64,000 nucleotides of DNA from Cydia pomonella (lineage: Eukaryota; Arthropoda; Insecta; Lepidoptera; Tortricidae). A program made the translations under genes and the position numbers. Below the pieces are notes generated by a model. The model worked only from the letters and a program-made list of their open reading frames with translations. It ran no database searches and was not told the DNA's origin. Location of the stretch: contig NC_084717.1 in the NCBI RefSeq assembly GCF_033807575.1, positions 8,247,692 through 8,311,691 on the forward strand. Reading direction: 5' to 3'. Below, piece by piece: positions 23,561-33,930 of the stretch (positions are counted from its first letter, which is position 1; each line of letters starts with the position of its first letter).

Positions 23561-23843
23561 AGCTTAAAAAACGGTCACGATACGGAATCGCAGTGACGCG
23601 TCGTATGCGTACCGTTTTTGACGCATGCTCCCCACACCGCTGTTTAAAAAACGGTGACGGTACGGAATCGCAGTGACGTGCTTCACGCGAATCTTTTTTG
23701 TTCGCAAAACAGTTGCGTCTTTTACGTCACCGGTACGGTGTCTGCCATAAGATCTCCGTGTAATATTTTTTGCGATTTTTACGCAGTTCAATTTACGGTG
23801 CGTCAGCTTATTTTAAGCAGCGGTGTGGCGAGCATGCGTCATG
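23561..23843. mobile_element. small inverted-repeat element inside the composite
   Basis: The inverted pair gacgcatgctccccacaccg (23620-) and its near inverse ending at 23843 bound about 225 bp. A direct repeat, acggaatcgcagtgacg, occurs at about 23581 and 23661, so the left part looks duplicated (23561-23620). No coding sequence. Confidence 0.55.
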
Positions 23844-23861
23844 GACCCGGGTACGTCCTTA

Positions 23862-23955
23862 AACTACGTCCAAAAGAGAGGTATGAGCATTGTGAATGTC
23901 ATCTCGCTTTGTGTGGTAGGGCACAGCCAGTGGGTGTCATTCCAGATCCAAATTT
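23862..23955 (-). repeat. repeat module Q, copy 1
   Basis: Inverse match to 40735-40850. Shared words include CCAGATC, GTCATCTCGCTTTGTGTGG, GAGAGGTATG and CTTAAACTACGTCC. Here it adjoins the GGGACCAAT core of arm copy B. Confidence 0.7.
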
Positions 23956-23960
23956 TCTTG

Positions 23961-24650
23961 CGTGATTCGGCATTGGTCCCATAATAAAAGTTGTTCAGTA
24001 TGACCTGTAAAGTCACTGCGCAGAGTATGGCTGGTGGTTAAAATTTCATCTTATACCTATATTCGACACAAGTAGTAAGTACTTACAGACCAACTATGAT
24101 ACACATTTTGCCTGTATAGTGATACATAGTGAATAAATTAATACCTGATTTAAAAAATAAAACAAAAATAACAAATAGCATGTTATTTAATTCAGTAATC
24201 ACTAATCAGTCTTAAACAATGAACATCATACTTTTAGATTAGACAACAAAATGTATATTTATACTGTGTTTCGACTTGAAAGATTTTACTGCTTTAAAAC
24301 ATAAGACAAACCTACCAACCAAATGTATAAAAAAAATGTTTTTTGTGATTATTATTTTCCTATAGGTTTCACGTAAATGTTTGTAAAAAGGAAATAATCT
24401 CCATAATATAAGCTATTAGTTGACACCTCGATGAATACAATCGGTTAAGTGGTTTTCGAGATACACCGCCAAAAAGAATAGGTCCGGACGCCATCTTTGT
24501 GACGTCATTACTATCCCCTCCCACCATTTTTCCGCTTTACTACCGCATGTACGGTGATCAGGAGAAACGCCCGAACACATTGATACCGGTTGTGGGTAAG
24601 GCCGAGCTGAGTCAATTAAATCTGGCCTCGGAGCGGCTTGGGGACTACTA
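23961..24650 (-). repeat. partial arm copy B
   Basis: In inverse it matches both ends of arm A: the core and AAAAGTTGTTCAGTATGACC end at 23961-24052, and the dyad-rich, GACGTCA-containing end at about 24330-24650. The middle (24053-24330) is unrelated or too diverged to align. Its terminal stretch (gcctcggagcggcttgg) matches arm A better than copy C does. Confidence 0.75.
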
Positions 24651-25434
24651 ATAGTAAAAGTTGTTCAGTATGACCTATAAAGTCGCTGCGCAGAGTATGA
24701 CTGGTGGTTAAAAGTTCACCCTGTATAAATTTTTTAAGTAAAAAGAAATATGTACCTACCTATGATTAAGACGAAAAAAGAGACTAAACGTCGAAGTAAG
24801 GTAACATTATTGTGTCTGGTTTTTATAATTGTCATTATAATTTCAGGAATTAAAACCGATACTCTATAAATTCCATTCAATACGTATCGTAACAGTCACC
24901 ACAGTTTCGACCGGTAAAAGCCAGTTATGGTTACCCATGCGCAAATAAATGAGTGTAGCTTCATTGTTTATTACTCGATCTGTATGTTTTAAGGCTCATT
25001 ATATTCCTTGATAATGAAGCAATATGTTTTATATTAAACAAAATTTGCGAAATGCTAATATTTACGGAGATTTTTACAAAATAAAAAATAATAATTTTAT
25101 AAAAAAACTGTTTTTTGTGATTATTTTTTTTCCTATAGGTTTCACGTAAATGTTTGTAGAAAAGGAAATAATCTCCATAATATAAGCTATTATTTGACAC
25201 CTCGATGATTAAAATCGGTTAAGTGGTTTTCGAGATACACCGCCAAAAAGAATAGGTCCGGCCGCCATCTTTGTGACGTCATTACTATCCCCTCCACCAT
25301 TTTTCCGCTTTACTACCGCATGTACGGTAATCAGGAGAACTGTCCGAACACATTGATACCGGTTGTGGGTAAGGCCGAGCCGAGTCAATTAAATCGTGTT
25401 TCTAGAGGGCTTTTGAGATTTGGCGACCGTACTA
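24651..25434 (-). repeat. arm copy C
   Basis: Almost full-length inverse match to arm A, directly abutting copy B. The AT-rich middle (24961-25199) is identical to 21414-21652. Only the outer 30 bp or so differ (tctagagggcttttgagatt in place of the gcctcggagcggctt type), before the shared ttggcgaccgtacta terminus. Confidence 0.85.
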
Positions 25435-25603
25435 TTTTGAATTTATGATAATTTATTCATATTTTAATGTACTCGGGTAATATTGCAGGCATTATATCAG
25501 CACCAAATAAATGCTGTGAACCAGATATATATTAAGTGGCGAATAACGTTTCCAAATCGCATTTTCTTTTGACATATTTTTCTTTTTTTTTGCTCTTTTT
25601 TTC

Positions 25604-25848
25604 ACGACCGGTTTGGCCTAGTAAGTCGATGATCCTGGGTTTGAATCCCGGTAAGGGCATTTATTTGTGTGATGAGCACAGATATTTGTTCCTGAGTCAT
25701 GGATGTTTTCTATGTATTTAAGTATTTGTATATTATATATTATTATGTCGTTGTATGAGTACTCACAAAACAAGCCTTCTCGGCTTGCCGTGGGACTCAG
25801 TTAATTTGTGTAAGAATGTCCCTATAATATTTATTTATTGTTATTATT
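25604..25848 (+). mobile_element. tRNA-derived SINE, family A, copy 3
   Basis: The head is cgaccggtttggcctagtaa, with a B box GGTTTGAATCC. The full body includes ACAGATATTTGTTCCTGAGTC, CACAAAACAAGCC and TGTGGGACTCAG-type words, and it ends in TATAATATTTATTTATTG. The anticodon-region segment present in copy 5 (CCTGCCTATGAAG) is shortened here. Confidence 0.9.
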
Positions 25849-26359
25849 ATTGTATGTCCGGTAACAGAACTCCCCAGGAGCACTCGGGTGTGTAAGGTCG
25901 CTACTCCCCAACTTATTATAATTGTTATTACTTTCAGCATTTTTAAGTTGTTCATCGGACACTGAGGCCATTGAAGTTTCAAGCTGGCGGCATCAAAATG
26001 GAGTACCTAGGTACTGTTTCAAATAAATGGGTGGTAAGTAAGTACATTTGGTGAAGTGGAACTGCTGATGTTGATCAGAAACGGAACTCTTCCACGCGCG
26101 TGATTTGTCTTCTTTGTTAAGTTTGTAGTGAGTAAGTTTCAAGTACCAAGGTTTTTAGGAACCTTTGTGTCAAGGTAAAGGTCTGACGATGGGTTCCATG
26201 AGGAAGCGAGGGAACACCTCAAATCTTATAGGCATATAGTCATTTTGGATTTTCATCAATACCTTAAGCTTTTTCATTCCCACTAGTGGCATTTAATGAA
26301 GTGGAACTACTGATGTTGACCAAAACGGAACTCTTGAACGCGCGAGATTTTTCTTCTTT

Positions 26360-26715
26360 GTTTTTTTTTATGATATAAGAGGCAAACGAGCAGACGTCAC
26401 ACCTGATGGTAAGCGATTACCGCCGCCCATGGACACCTGCTAAACCATAGGGGTTGTAAGTTCGGTGCTGGCCTTTAAGATTGGAATACGCTGTTTTCTT
26501 AAAGTTTTAAATGTCGTATTGGTCCGGAAATACCGCAGGCAACAGATCATTTCATAGTTTAGCTGTATGAGGCAGGAAGTTTCTAGAGAAATGCACAGTT
26601 GAGGACTGCCAACCATCTAAGTGGTGAAAATAAAAATGTTGTAGCGTAGAGCGATGACGAAAAGAGGCGGCAAGGATTAATCCGAGCAATTCGATGGAAC
26701 ACTCGCCGTAATAAA
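26360..26715 (-). pseudogene. LINE 3'-terminal insert in array unit, copy 1
   Basis: The minus strand reads RHRSTLQHFYFHHLDGWQSS, then TVHFSRNFLPHTAKL, stop, then NDLLPAVFPDQYDIKLLKK. This is the FSRxFLPRTAxLWNxLPxxVFPxxYxxxxFK block at the C-terminus of Jockey/RTE-like ORF2, with a stop in place of Trp. The 3' end (about 26360) has a T run on the plus strand. It splits one array unit after GATTTTTCTTCTTTG. Confidence 0.8.
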
Positions 26716-28145
26716 TTTGTCCTGATAAGTTTGTAGAAAGTAAGGTTGTTAAAAAACATCTGTGTCTAGATCCAGGTCTGATAGATACCTCAAACCTTAT
26801 AGAAATACATATAGTTTTTTTTGGATTTACATCAATATCTTTGGGCGTTTTATTAAAAAAAAAGCTACATTTATTCAAGTGGAACTGCTGATATGTTCCA
26901 GAACGGAACTTTTCAACGCACACGTTTTGTATTCTTTATTAAGCTTGTAGTGAGTAAGGTTCTTAAGGTGTACTTAATACATCAATGTCCAGTTCTGATG
27001 ATGGGTTTCATGAAGAATCGAGGGAATTCCTAAAATCTTTTAGACATACATGTAATAATTTCTGGGATTTTATTTACATATCAAGCATTATTATTAAAAA
27101 AGTGTCATTTGACTAAAAGTAACAGCTGATGTTGACCAGAATGGAACTCACCAACTCGCGCGCGATTTGTTTTATTAGTTAAGTTTGTAGCAAGTAAGTT
27201 TTAAGTATTAAGGTTTCTAGGAACATTTGTGTCAAGGTAAAGGTCTGATGATGGGTCCCATGAAGAATCGAGGGAATTTCTTAAATGCTATAGGCATATA
27301 TGTAGTACTTATTGGATTTTCATCAACATATTATCAACTTTTATTCACAAAAGTGACATATGATGATGTGGAACTACTGATGTTGACCAGAACGGAACTC
27401 CAACGCGTGCAATTTTTCTTCGTTAAGTTTGTAGCAAGTAAGGTTCTTAAGAAACATTTTTGTCAAAGTACAGTTCTGATGATGGGTTTCATGAAGAATC
27501 GAGGGAATTCCTAAAATCTTATAGGCATACATGTAATAATTTCTGGGATTTTATTTACATATCAAGCATTTTTATTAAAAAATTATCATTTGACTAAGTG
27601 TAACAGCTGATGTTGACCAGAATGGAACTCGCCAACTCGCGCGCGATTTGTTTTATTAGTTAAATTTGTAGCAAGTAAGTTTTAAGTACTAAGGTTTTTA
27701 GGAACATTCGTGTCAAGGTAAAGGTCTGATGATGGGTCCCATGAAGAATCGAGGGCATTTCTTAAATGTTATAGGTATATATATAGTACTTATTGGATTT
27801 TCATCAACATATTATCAAGTCTTATTCACAAAAGTGACATTTGATGATGTGGAACTACTGATGTTGACCAAAACGGAACTCCAACGCGCGCAATTTTTCT
27901 TCGTTGTTAAGTTTGTAGCGAGTAAGGTTCTCAAGAAACATTTTTGTCGAAGTACAGTTCTGATGATCTGTCTCATGAGAAAGCGAGGGAACTCCTCATT
28001 CTCCTCAATTCTTATAGGCATATAGTCATTTTGGATTTTCATCAATATCTTTACCTTTTTTTATTCACATTAGTGGCATTTGATGAAGTGGAACTAGTGA
28101 TGTTGACTAAAACGGAACTCTTCAACGCGTGAGATTTTTTCTTTT

Positions 28146-28490
28146 TTTGTTTGTTGTGATATAAGAGGCAAACTAGCAGACGAATCAACTGATGGTAAGC
28201 AATTACCGCTGGCCATGGACATCTGTTACACCATAGGGATTGTAAGTGCGGTGCCGGCATTTAAGATAGGAACACGCTCTTTCCTTAAAGTTTGAAAGAT
28301 CGTATTGGGCCGGAAATACCGCATGCGACAGATCATTTCATAGTTTAGCTGTATGAGGCAGGAAGTTTCTAGAGAAATGCACAGTTGAGGATTGCCAACC
28401 ATCTAAGTGGTGAAGATATAAATGATGTAGCGTAAAGCGGTGACGGAAAGAGGCGGCAGAGATTAATCCGAACAATTCCTCGGAACTTTT
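28146..28490 (-). pseudogene. LINE 3'-terminal insert in array unit, copy 2
   Basis: Same LINE segment, same stop (SRNFLPHTAKL*) and same insertion point in the array unit as 26360-26715. It lies about 1.79 kb downstream. Copy 2 lacks the about 20 bp at the LINE 5' side (CACTCGCCGTAATAAATTTG) present in copy 1. Shared position and stop show that it was copied with the array and was not a second insertion. Confidence 0.8.
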
Positions 28491-29718
28491 AAGTTTGTAG
28501 AAAGTAAGGTTCTTAAGAAATATCTGTGCTAGACACCAGTGTCTAGTGTCTAGGTCTGATGATGGACACCTCAAACCTTATAGAAATACATATAGTTTTT
28601 TTTCATCAATATCTCTAGGTGTTTTATTTAAAAAAAGTTATATTTGATCAAGTGGAACTGCTGATGTTGTCCAGAACGGAACTTTTTAACGCACGTGTTT
28701 TGTATTCTTTATTAAGCTTGTAGCGAGTAACGTTCTTAAGGTGTATTTATATCAATGTTCAGTTCTGATGATGGGTTTCATAAATAATCTAGGGAATTCC
28801 TGACATCTTATAATTTCTGGATTTTTATTTACATATCAAGCATTTTTATTAAAAAGTGACATTTGACGAAATGCAACAGCTGATGCTGGCCAAAATGGAA
28901 CTCGCCAATTCGCGCGCGATATGTTTTATTTGTTTATTTTGTAGCAAGTAAAGTTCTTGAAGACATTTGTGTCATAAGGTCTAGTTCTGAGGATGGGTTC
29001 CATGAGAAATCGAAGAAATTCCTCAAATCTTATAGGCATACAATACATACAGTAATGTTTGGATTCTCGTCAACATATCAAGCATTTTGATTTAAACAAG
29101 TTAGTGATATTGACCAGAACGGAACTCTTCAACGCGCGCGATTCTTATTCTTTGTTAAGTTTGTAGCAAGCTAGGTTCTTAGGAAACATTTGTGTCAAGG
29201 TCCAGTTATGATGATGGATTCAATGAGGAATTGAGGATTTTAAATCGATTTGAATTCACAATTGGGAGGAATTGAGGATTTTCGTCAACATATCAAGTTT
29301 TTTTTATTTGAACAAGTGACATTTGATGAAGTGAAACTGCTGATATTGAGCAAAATGGAACTCTTCAACGACAAGTATTTTACCTTAGGCGTGTTTTTTA
29401 TTTTATTTCGTTTATAGCATGTAAGGCTTTTAAGGAACATTTGTGTCAAGGTCCAGTTCTGATGATAGGTTCTATGAGAAACCGAAGGAGCTTCTCATAT
29501 TGTATAGGATAGGCATACATATAGTCATTTTAGGATTTTCATCAATATTACAAGCATTTTTACTCAATAAAGTGACATTTGTTGAAGTAGAATTGCTGAT
29601 GAAGAACGGAACACCTCAACGACTTCCAGATTCTTTATTTTTATTACTCTTCTTTCTTTTTCATTATTCTTAGAACAGGTATTTCTACTAAGTGAACCGA
29701 ACTGCTACTATTAAAAGT

Positions 29719-29736
29719 AGGTAGGTAGGTAGGTTA
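29719..29736. repeat. (AGGT)n microsatellite
   Basis: Short run of tandem AGGT units just after the array. Confidence 0.8.
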
Positions 29737-30127
29737 AATAGGTTAAAACTGTAAGGATTATTATGTATAAGTAGTCTTTCTTTTAATTAAACATAGGTAA
29801 GTAATTCTATTTAAGTATAAGTGTCTTTAAAAAAAACATCAATCGACTCTTATCTGTCACTAGTTCCAGTTTCAGAGTATAAAATCCGGGTACACAGCCA
29901 CGGCCAGTCGGGTAGCCAGACAGTTCGAATACGGACAAGTTATTGTGAATAAAAAATCTTATCGTCTTGCAAAAGTTATTGTCATAAATGTATAGGTTTC
30001 GAATGCATGAATATAAAGTTAAAATGCTGGTAAAAGTATTAGTTTTTATCATTAACCATTTTATATCCCAGCAAAACTGTTACCCTTACAAAAATAAAAT
30101 GCTTTCATTACCTAATGTAGGTTACGT

Positions 30128-30396
30128 TAGGTAATAAATAAATAAATAGGTAGGGACAATCTTACACAGATTGGCCCCAAACTAATCAAAGCTTGTACTA
30201 TGGGTACTAGGCGACGTTAAACATACTTATTTCGATAAATATATATTTACGTATATACATAGAAAACACGCATGCCTTAGGAACAAATATCTGTATTCAT
30301 CACACAAAGAAATGCCCTTACGCGATTCAAACTCGGGACCATCGGCTTCATACTTCATAGGCAGGGTCACTACCCACTAGGCCAAACCGGTCGGCA
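30128..30396 (-). mobile_element. tRNA-derived SINE, family A, copy 4
   Basis: Inverse orientation. The minus strand has head GACCGGTTTGGCCTAGTGGG, then a CCTGCCTATGAAG segment with an 8-bp local duplication (TTCATACTTCATAG on plus), a degraded B box (GAGTTTGAATCG), and the body ending in TATTTATTTATT. Confidence 0.88.
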
Positions 30397-30879
30397 AAAG
30401 GTAAAGATAATTAAGTAAAGACAATGAATAATTAAACGTATTATAAATTGACACCAATATCCATCAAATAGTATAACTAGGTATGCTAAGAGCGGGCTTC
30501 AGGCCATTACGTCGCACCTTTAGAATTAAACTAATTTGACTCAAAAAGTACGACTACTTTATATATGTAGTTTGGTAGAACAGTAAGAACTCACTATATG
30601 TGTCTCTTTTTCATGCGGTGAAATCCCCCCACCCGGAAAGGGTAGCGACGCCCATTTTATCGACTCTCGAGTCGACTCCAATCTGATACTAATAGTAAGT
30701 AAGTACTTACTTAGTAAGCAAATTGTAGTAGTCATCCCTTCTTAGTAAAAGGAAAGTATTGTAAAGATACTACTTTTTAACCGACTTCAAAAACTTTCTG
30801 AACCAATGTTGAAAATTAGTTATCGTTTGAAAGTGGGTATATAGTTCCAAGATGGTCCTATTTTTGACAAAACCACGAG

Positions 30880-31160
30880 GAATTAAGGGAACTCCCCAAA
30901 TCTAATAGGCGTTTTTTAGTTTCATCAACAGACCAGGCATTGCCATTCAAAAAAGTGCTATTTGAAGAAGTGGAACTTCTGATCAGGACCAGAAAATAAC
31001 TCTTTAACGATGCGTATTTCACGCTAGACGATTTGTCTTCTTTGTTATGTTTGTAAAGAAGCTACTTGCTTAACGAGGTTTAAGGAATATTTGTGTAAAG
31101 GTCTAGCTTACATCATGGGTACCATGAGGAATTGAGGCAACCTCTCAATTCTTGATGGAA
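30880..31160 (+). repeat. diverged outlying unit of the array repeat
   Basis: Contains CCACGAGGAATTAAGGGAAC, TTTCATCAACAGACCAGGC, AGTGGAACTTCTGATCAGG and GATTTGTCTTCTTTGTTATG in the same order as the array unit. It is separated from the array by about 1.2 kb and is more diverged. CCGACTTCAAA words flank it on both sides (30781 and 31267). Confidence 0.6.
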
Positions 31161-31462
31161 CGTAAAACTGTTTATTGACATAATTGTCGATAGGTATCCC
31201 ATCTGCTCTAATTTACCCCACTTGACGGTACTTACATGAAAAAAAAACTTCTCTTAAAAATAGGAAACCGACTTCAAACATAGGTATTAGAAAACAATAC
31301 AAAAACTGTTATTGTATTTTCAGAAACCATACGGAAATAATGAGGATGCATCGACATAAGAAGAATCGAACATGGGCAAGATAAAGTTCAAGAAAAAAGC
31401 AAATATAATGTGTACTTGTGTGTAGTCAAAGAAAGTTGAAAAATAAAGCATAATTAATGGCC

Positions 31463-31620
31463 ATAGAATACAGAACCGATACACGAACATTAAGACTATT
31501 AAAAATAGACATATAGGTTGATCGTACTACTCGTACTAATGTATTTCTTTTGTTCAATTATATTATTGCATTAAAGTTAGATTCTCTAGATATATATTAT
31601 TCATCGGTTCTGTATTCTAT
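31463..31620. mobile_element. MITE, 158 bp
   Basis: 18-bp perfect terminal inverted repeats (atagaatacagaaccgat) at 31463-31480 and 31603-31620. AT-rich interior with no coding sequence. Confidence 0.7.
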
Positions 31621-32009
31621 ACGAATTGTTTCAGTGTAATTATTGTACTAAATACCGTTGACCGCCTGTCAACAGTATTTATTTCTACATTACTATCACA
31701 GAAGATTTTAGGCCCTACAGTAGTTTTTGAATTAGTATTTACTATGGACAAATATAGCGAAATGTGAGTTTTTACCTAAAATATCAATCTTTTGTGAACG
31801 TGGTGTAGAGTATATACCGCCTAAGACTGAAGTAGCTACGCGGGCAACGTTTTCAAAATAGAATCGTGTTCATGGTCGGCCCATGGTAAAAATAATTAGG
31901 TACACGTAGACCCGCTAAATAAACCCCGTGGACCCACCAGGAGAACATATTGGAGAGACTAGAGATAATACACCGCTTTAAGGGCGGTCGCACTCGGCAT
32001 TGACATCTG
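31621..32009. other. non-coding spacer
   Basis: Nothing recognised. Confidence 0.5.
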
Positions 32010-32063
32010 GCGTCTAGATGGCGGGTGGACCTCAGCGAATTTCAAAGAAATATTTATAAACAT

Positions 32064-32425
32064 CCAATGACGTCCGGCTCGGACACCAGATCTTCAATCT
32101 CCTGATTCCTGTGGAGTCTCCAGGTTCCATCCTCTCCACGTGTGAGTCCTAGGATTTTTCGCGCTGCCAGACTCCGATGACTCAGGCACGTAGTCCAGAT
32201 GGGTGAGGATCGTGCAGCCTGGAGGGCGTACTCTGAAGTTCCAAATGGCCGAAGACCGTCTAGACGTCCTAGGTAGGTCCCGCTGGAGAGATGAAATGCA
32301 AAAAGACCTTAGCGAACTCGGCGCCGTCGACTAGATGGAAACGGTTTTGGACAGAGAAGCATGGCGGTCTTTGGTGTCGGAGGCCAAGATCCACTTCGGG
32401 TCGCTGCGCCATAGCAGTAAGTAAG
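32064..32425 (+). pseudogene. 5'-truncated LINE insertion with 13-bp target duplication
   Basis: Flanked by the direct repeat tatttataaacat at 32051-32063 and 32426-32438, which the uninterrupted right arm of the foldback shows to be host-element sequence. The insert encodes the C-terminal end of an RTE/CR1-like ORF2 in degraded form: DEMQKDLSELGAVD, stop, METVLDREAWRSLVSEAKIH and FGSLRHS. It ends in a GTAA-type tail like the fragment at 15198-15310. Confidence 0.85.
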
Positions 32426-32570
32426 TATTTATAAACATACTGTACCTTCTGTGTACCTAACCCAAAACGAGATATTTAAGAAAAAGTCCACCCGCCATTC
32501 TGACGTCAGGATTGCGGTTGGACCTATGAAATCTTGCATTATACCGCACTAAAAGTATGCAGTTATATGG

Positions 32571-32709
32571 TACAGTCGCCATCAGATATATCGGAGTGGC
32601 CGAGGTGCTCAAAGATCTCTAAACACGCACTCTAACCTCTTGACAGTAGAGGCATGTTCAGATACTCGTGGGTACCTTGGCCGCTCCGATATATATGATG
32701 GTGACTGTA
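32571..32709. mobile_element. MITE nested in the foldback, 139 bp
   Basis: Inverted ends of about 36 bp begin tacagtcgccatcagatata and pair with the right end ending in gatggtgactgta, with a few mismatches. It interrupts the left arm of the foldback exactly where the right arm is continuous. Confidence 0.8.
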
Positions 32710-33109
32710 CCTTTAGTGTACCTCTGTAAATAGAAATAGAAACCGGTGTACCTCTCCCCAAAACAAGCTAGGCTAAGCTCATGCACAATATAACTGCATA
32801 CTTTTAGTGCGGTATAATGCAAGTACGGAAGGTGGAGATAATTAATTAATTATAATAATTAATTCCACACTCCATAAATGCAAGATTTCATAGGTCCACC
32901 CGCCATCCTGACGTCAGGTTGGCGGGTGGACCGTTTTGTAAAATATCTCGTTTTGGGGAAAGGTACACTGGTTTATATTAAAGGTACACAGAAGGTACAA
33001 TATGTTTATAAATATTTCTTTGAAATTCGCTGAGGTCCACCGCCATCCTGACGCTTACCATATATCTAAGACCTTAGGGGCAATAACGATAGTGCTAGTT
33101 CAGTTGTGT

Positions 33110-33250
33110 CATTCACAAATTCGAGCCAATCGTGCTGTCTAACACAACTAGATGCGATCAATCGCGTGCATAATGCGAACTCATCAACCAATCACGTTGT
33201 GGTACTTGTGGCGTTAGACTGCACGATTGGCTCAAACTCGTGTGCGTAAC
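33110..33250. mobile_element. inverted-repeat element, about 0.14 kb
   Basis: The left arm has tcgagccaatcgtgctgtct (33121-33143 region). The right arm 33213-33240 is its near inverse (gttagactgcacgattggct). It has the form of a short MITE. Confidence 0.6.
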
Positions 33251-33684
33251 ACCGCTGTACTGGCCCCATTCTTATTGCCCGTAAGGCCCGTCCTCAGATA
33301 TATTATGTCAACGACAGTCGCGATTTTAAAAAATCACATCGCTTCTGCTACCAAATTGTTGAGCATAACGTTTTCCTATCCATAGGTTCCATCTGTCCAG
33401 TAGGATCCACCATCTCGATCCACCAGATTGAAGAGATTGTTACTTAACTGATGGATCGAGATAATGAAACCTACTGAATAGAGCGGGTCGATTGGATATA
33501 ACAAAGTACGCTTATATGAAACGCTACTCCGGTGTGCGAGTGAGACAGTCAGGCCAATTAGAACTTGCATTTGACAGAAAACTGACTCCATCAAACGCTA
33601 CCAGTTCCATTGCCGGCCTCTTCGCTGCCTTCTATAGTGGTTCAATCTTACCTTGCTTATGAATAATAAGGGGCGTGCACACCG

Positions 33685-33813
33685 ATATTAGAGTAATATT
33701 GGAATCATATCAGTTAGTTGCGGGCGTCTCGCTCGCACAAATACATGCGTATAAGTGCGAAATGAACACATGAATGACAGCTAACTGGTATCATTCCAAT
33801 ATTATTCTAAAAT
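33685..33813. mobile_element. MITE, about 130 bp
   Basis: Terminal inverted repeats of about 33 bp. The left has ATTAGAGTAATATTGGAATC, and the right, in inverse, has TTAGAATAATATTGGAATG and ACCAGTTAG. Confidence 0.7.
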
Positions 33814-33930
33814 TGGTTTAATGTCAGTTGCACTTTCGAATTGGCCTACATAGCGATTTCCTTAGCCTGCACACCGGATCGGCGAGTGGGCCGGCATCTA
33901 GCTAATGTAAAGCCACCTCATTAGGTGCTT

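Larger units (their letters stand above)
21188..25434. mobile_element. 4.25-kb composite element with long inverted arms
   Basis: Both outer ends carry tagtacggtcgccaa in inverted orientation (21188-21202 and 25420-25434). Arms of about 0.8 kb are almost identical in inverse. The interior holds a LINE 3' part, a small MITE, and an extra partial arm copy. No transposase for the element itself is visible, so it is a foldback-like or non-autonomous DNA transposon, or a rearranged cluster of copies of one repeat. Confidence 0.7.
26040..29660 (+). repeat. satellite-like tandem array, units of about 220-250 bp
   Basis: About 13 head-to-tail units. The landmark GTGGAACTnCTGATGTTGACC...GGAACTC recurs at about 26056, 26300, 26879, 27118, 27369, 27598, 27849, 28088, 28652, 28872, 29105, 29331 and 29585. 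The two spacings above 500 bp contain LINE inserts. Each unit also carries GTCAAGGTCCAGTTCTGATG, GATTTTCATCAACATAT, ACGCGCGCGATTTG and GTTAAGTTTGTAGCAAGTAAG-type blocks. Short frames through it translate into recurring peptides such as DDVELLMLT, but stops break every unit, so I do not call coding sequence. A conserved lepidopteran satellite with a similar monomer length is known (LepSat01-100); whether this is the same repeat cannot be decided without comparison. Confidence 0.88.
32010..33054. mobile_element. foldback element with two nested insertions
   Basis: The outer inverted ends share GGTGGACCTCAGCGAATTTC and AAAGAAATATTTATAAACAT (left from 32010; right ending near 33054). Pairing continues inward between 32426-32568 and 32787-33012 (words such as TTTAGTGCGGTATAATGCA and CTGACGTCAGG). 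It is split by a LINE piece at 32064-32425 and by a MITE at 32571-32709. No coding sequence of its own. Confidence 0.8.

Noticed and set aside
27227..28045. Recurring 76-98-codon frames with shared peptides in the array
   Set aside because: Repetition comes from the tandem units. Frames are broken differently in each unit and no unit keeps a full frame, so there is no support for a gene.
26040..29660. CRISPR-like appearance of regularly spaced repeats
   Set aside because: Units are 220-250 bp, repeats are long and imperfect, there are no unique 30-bp spacers, and the context is clearly eukaryotic.
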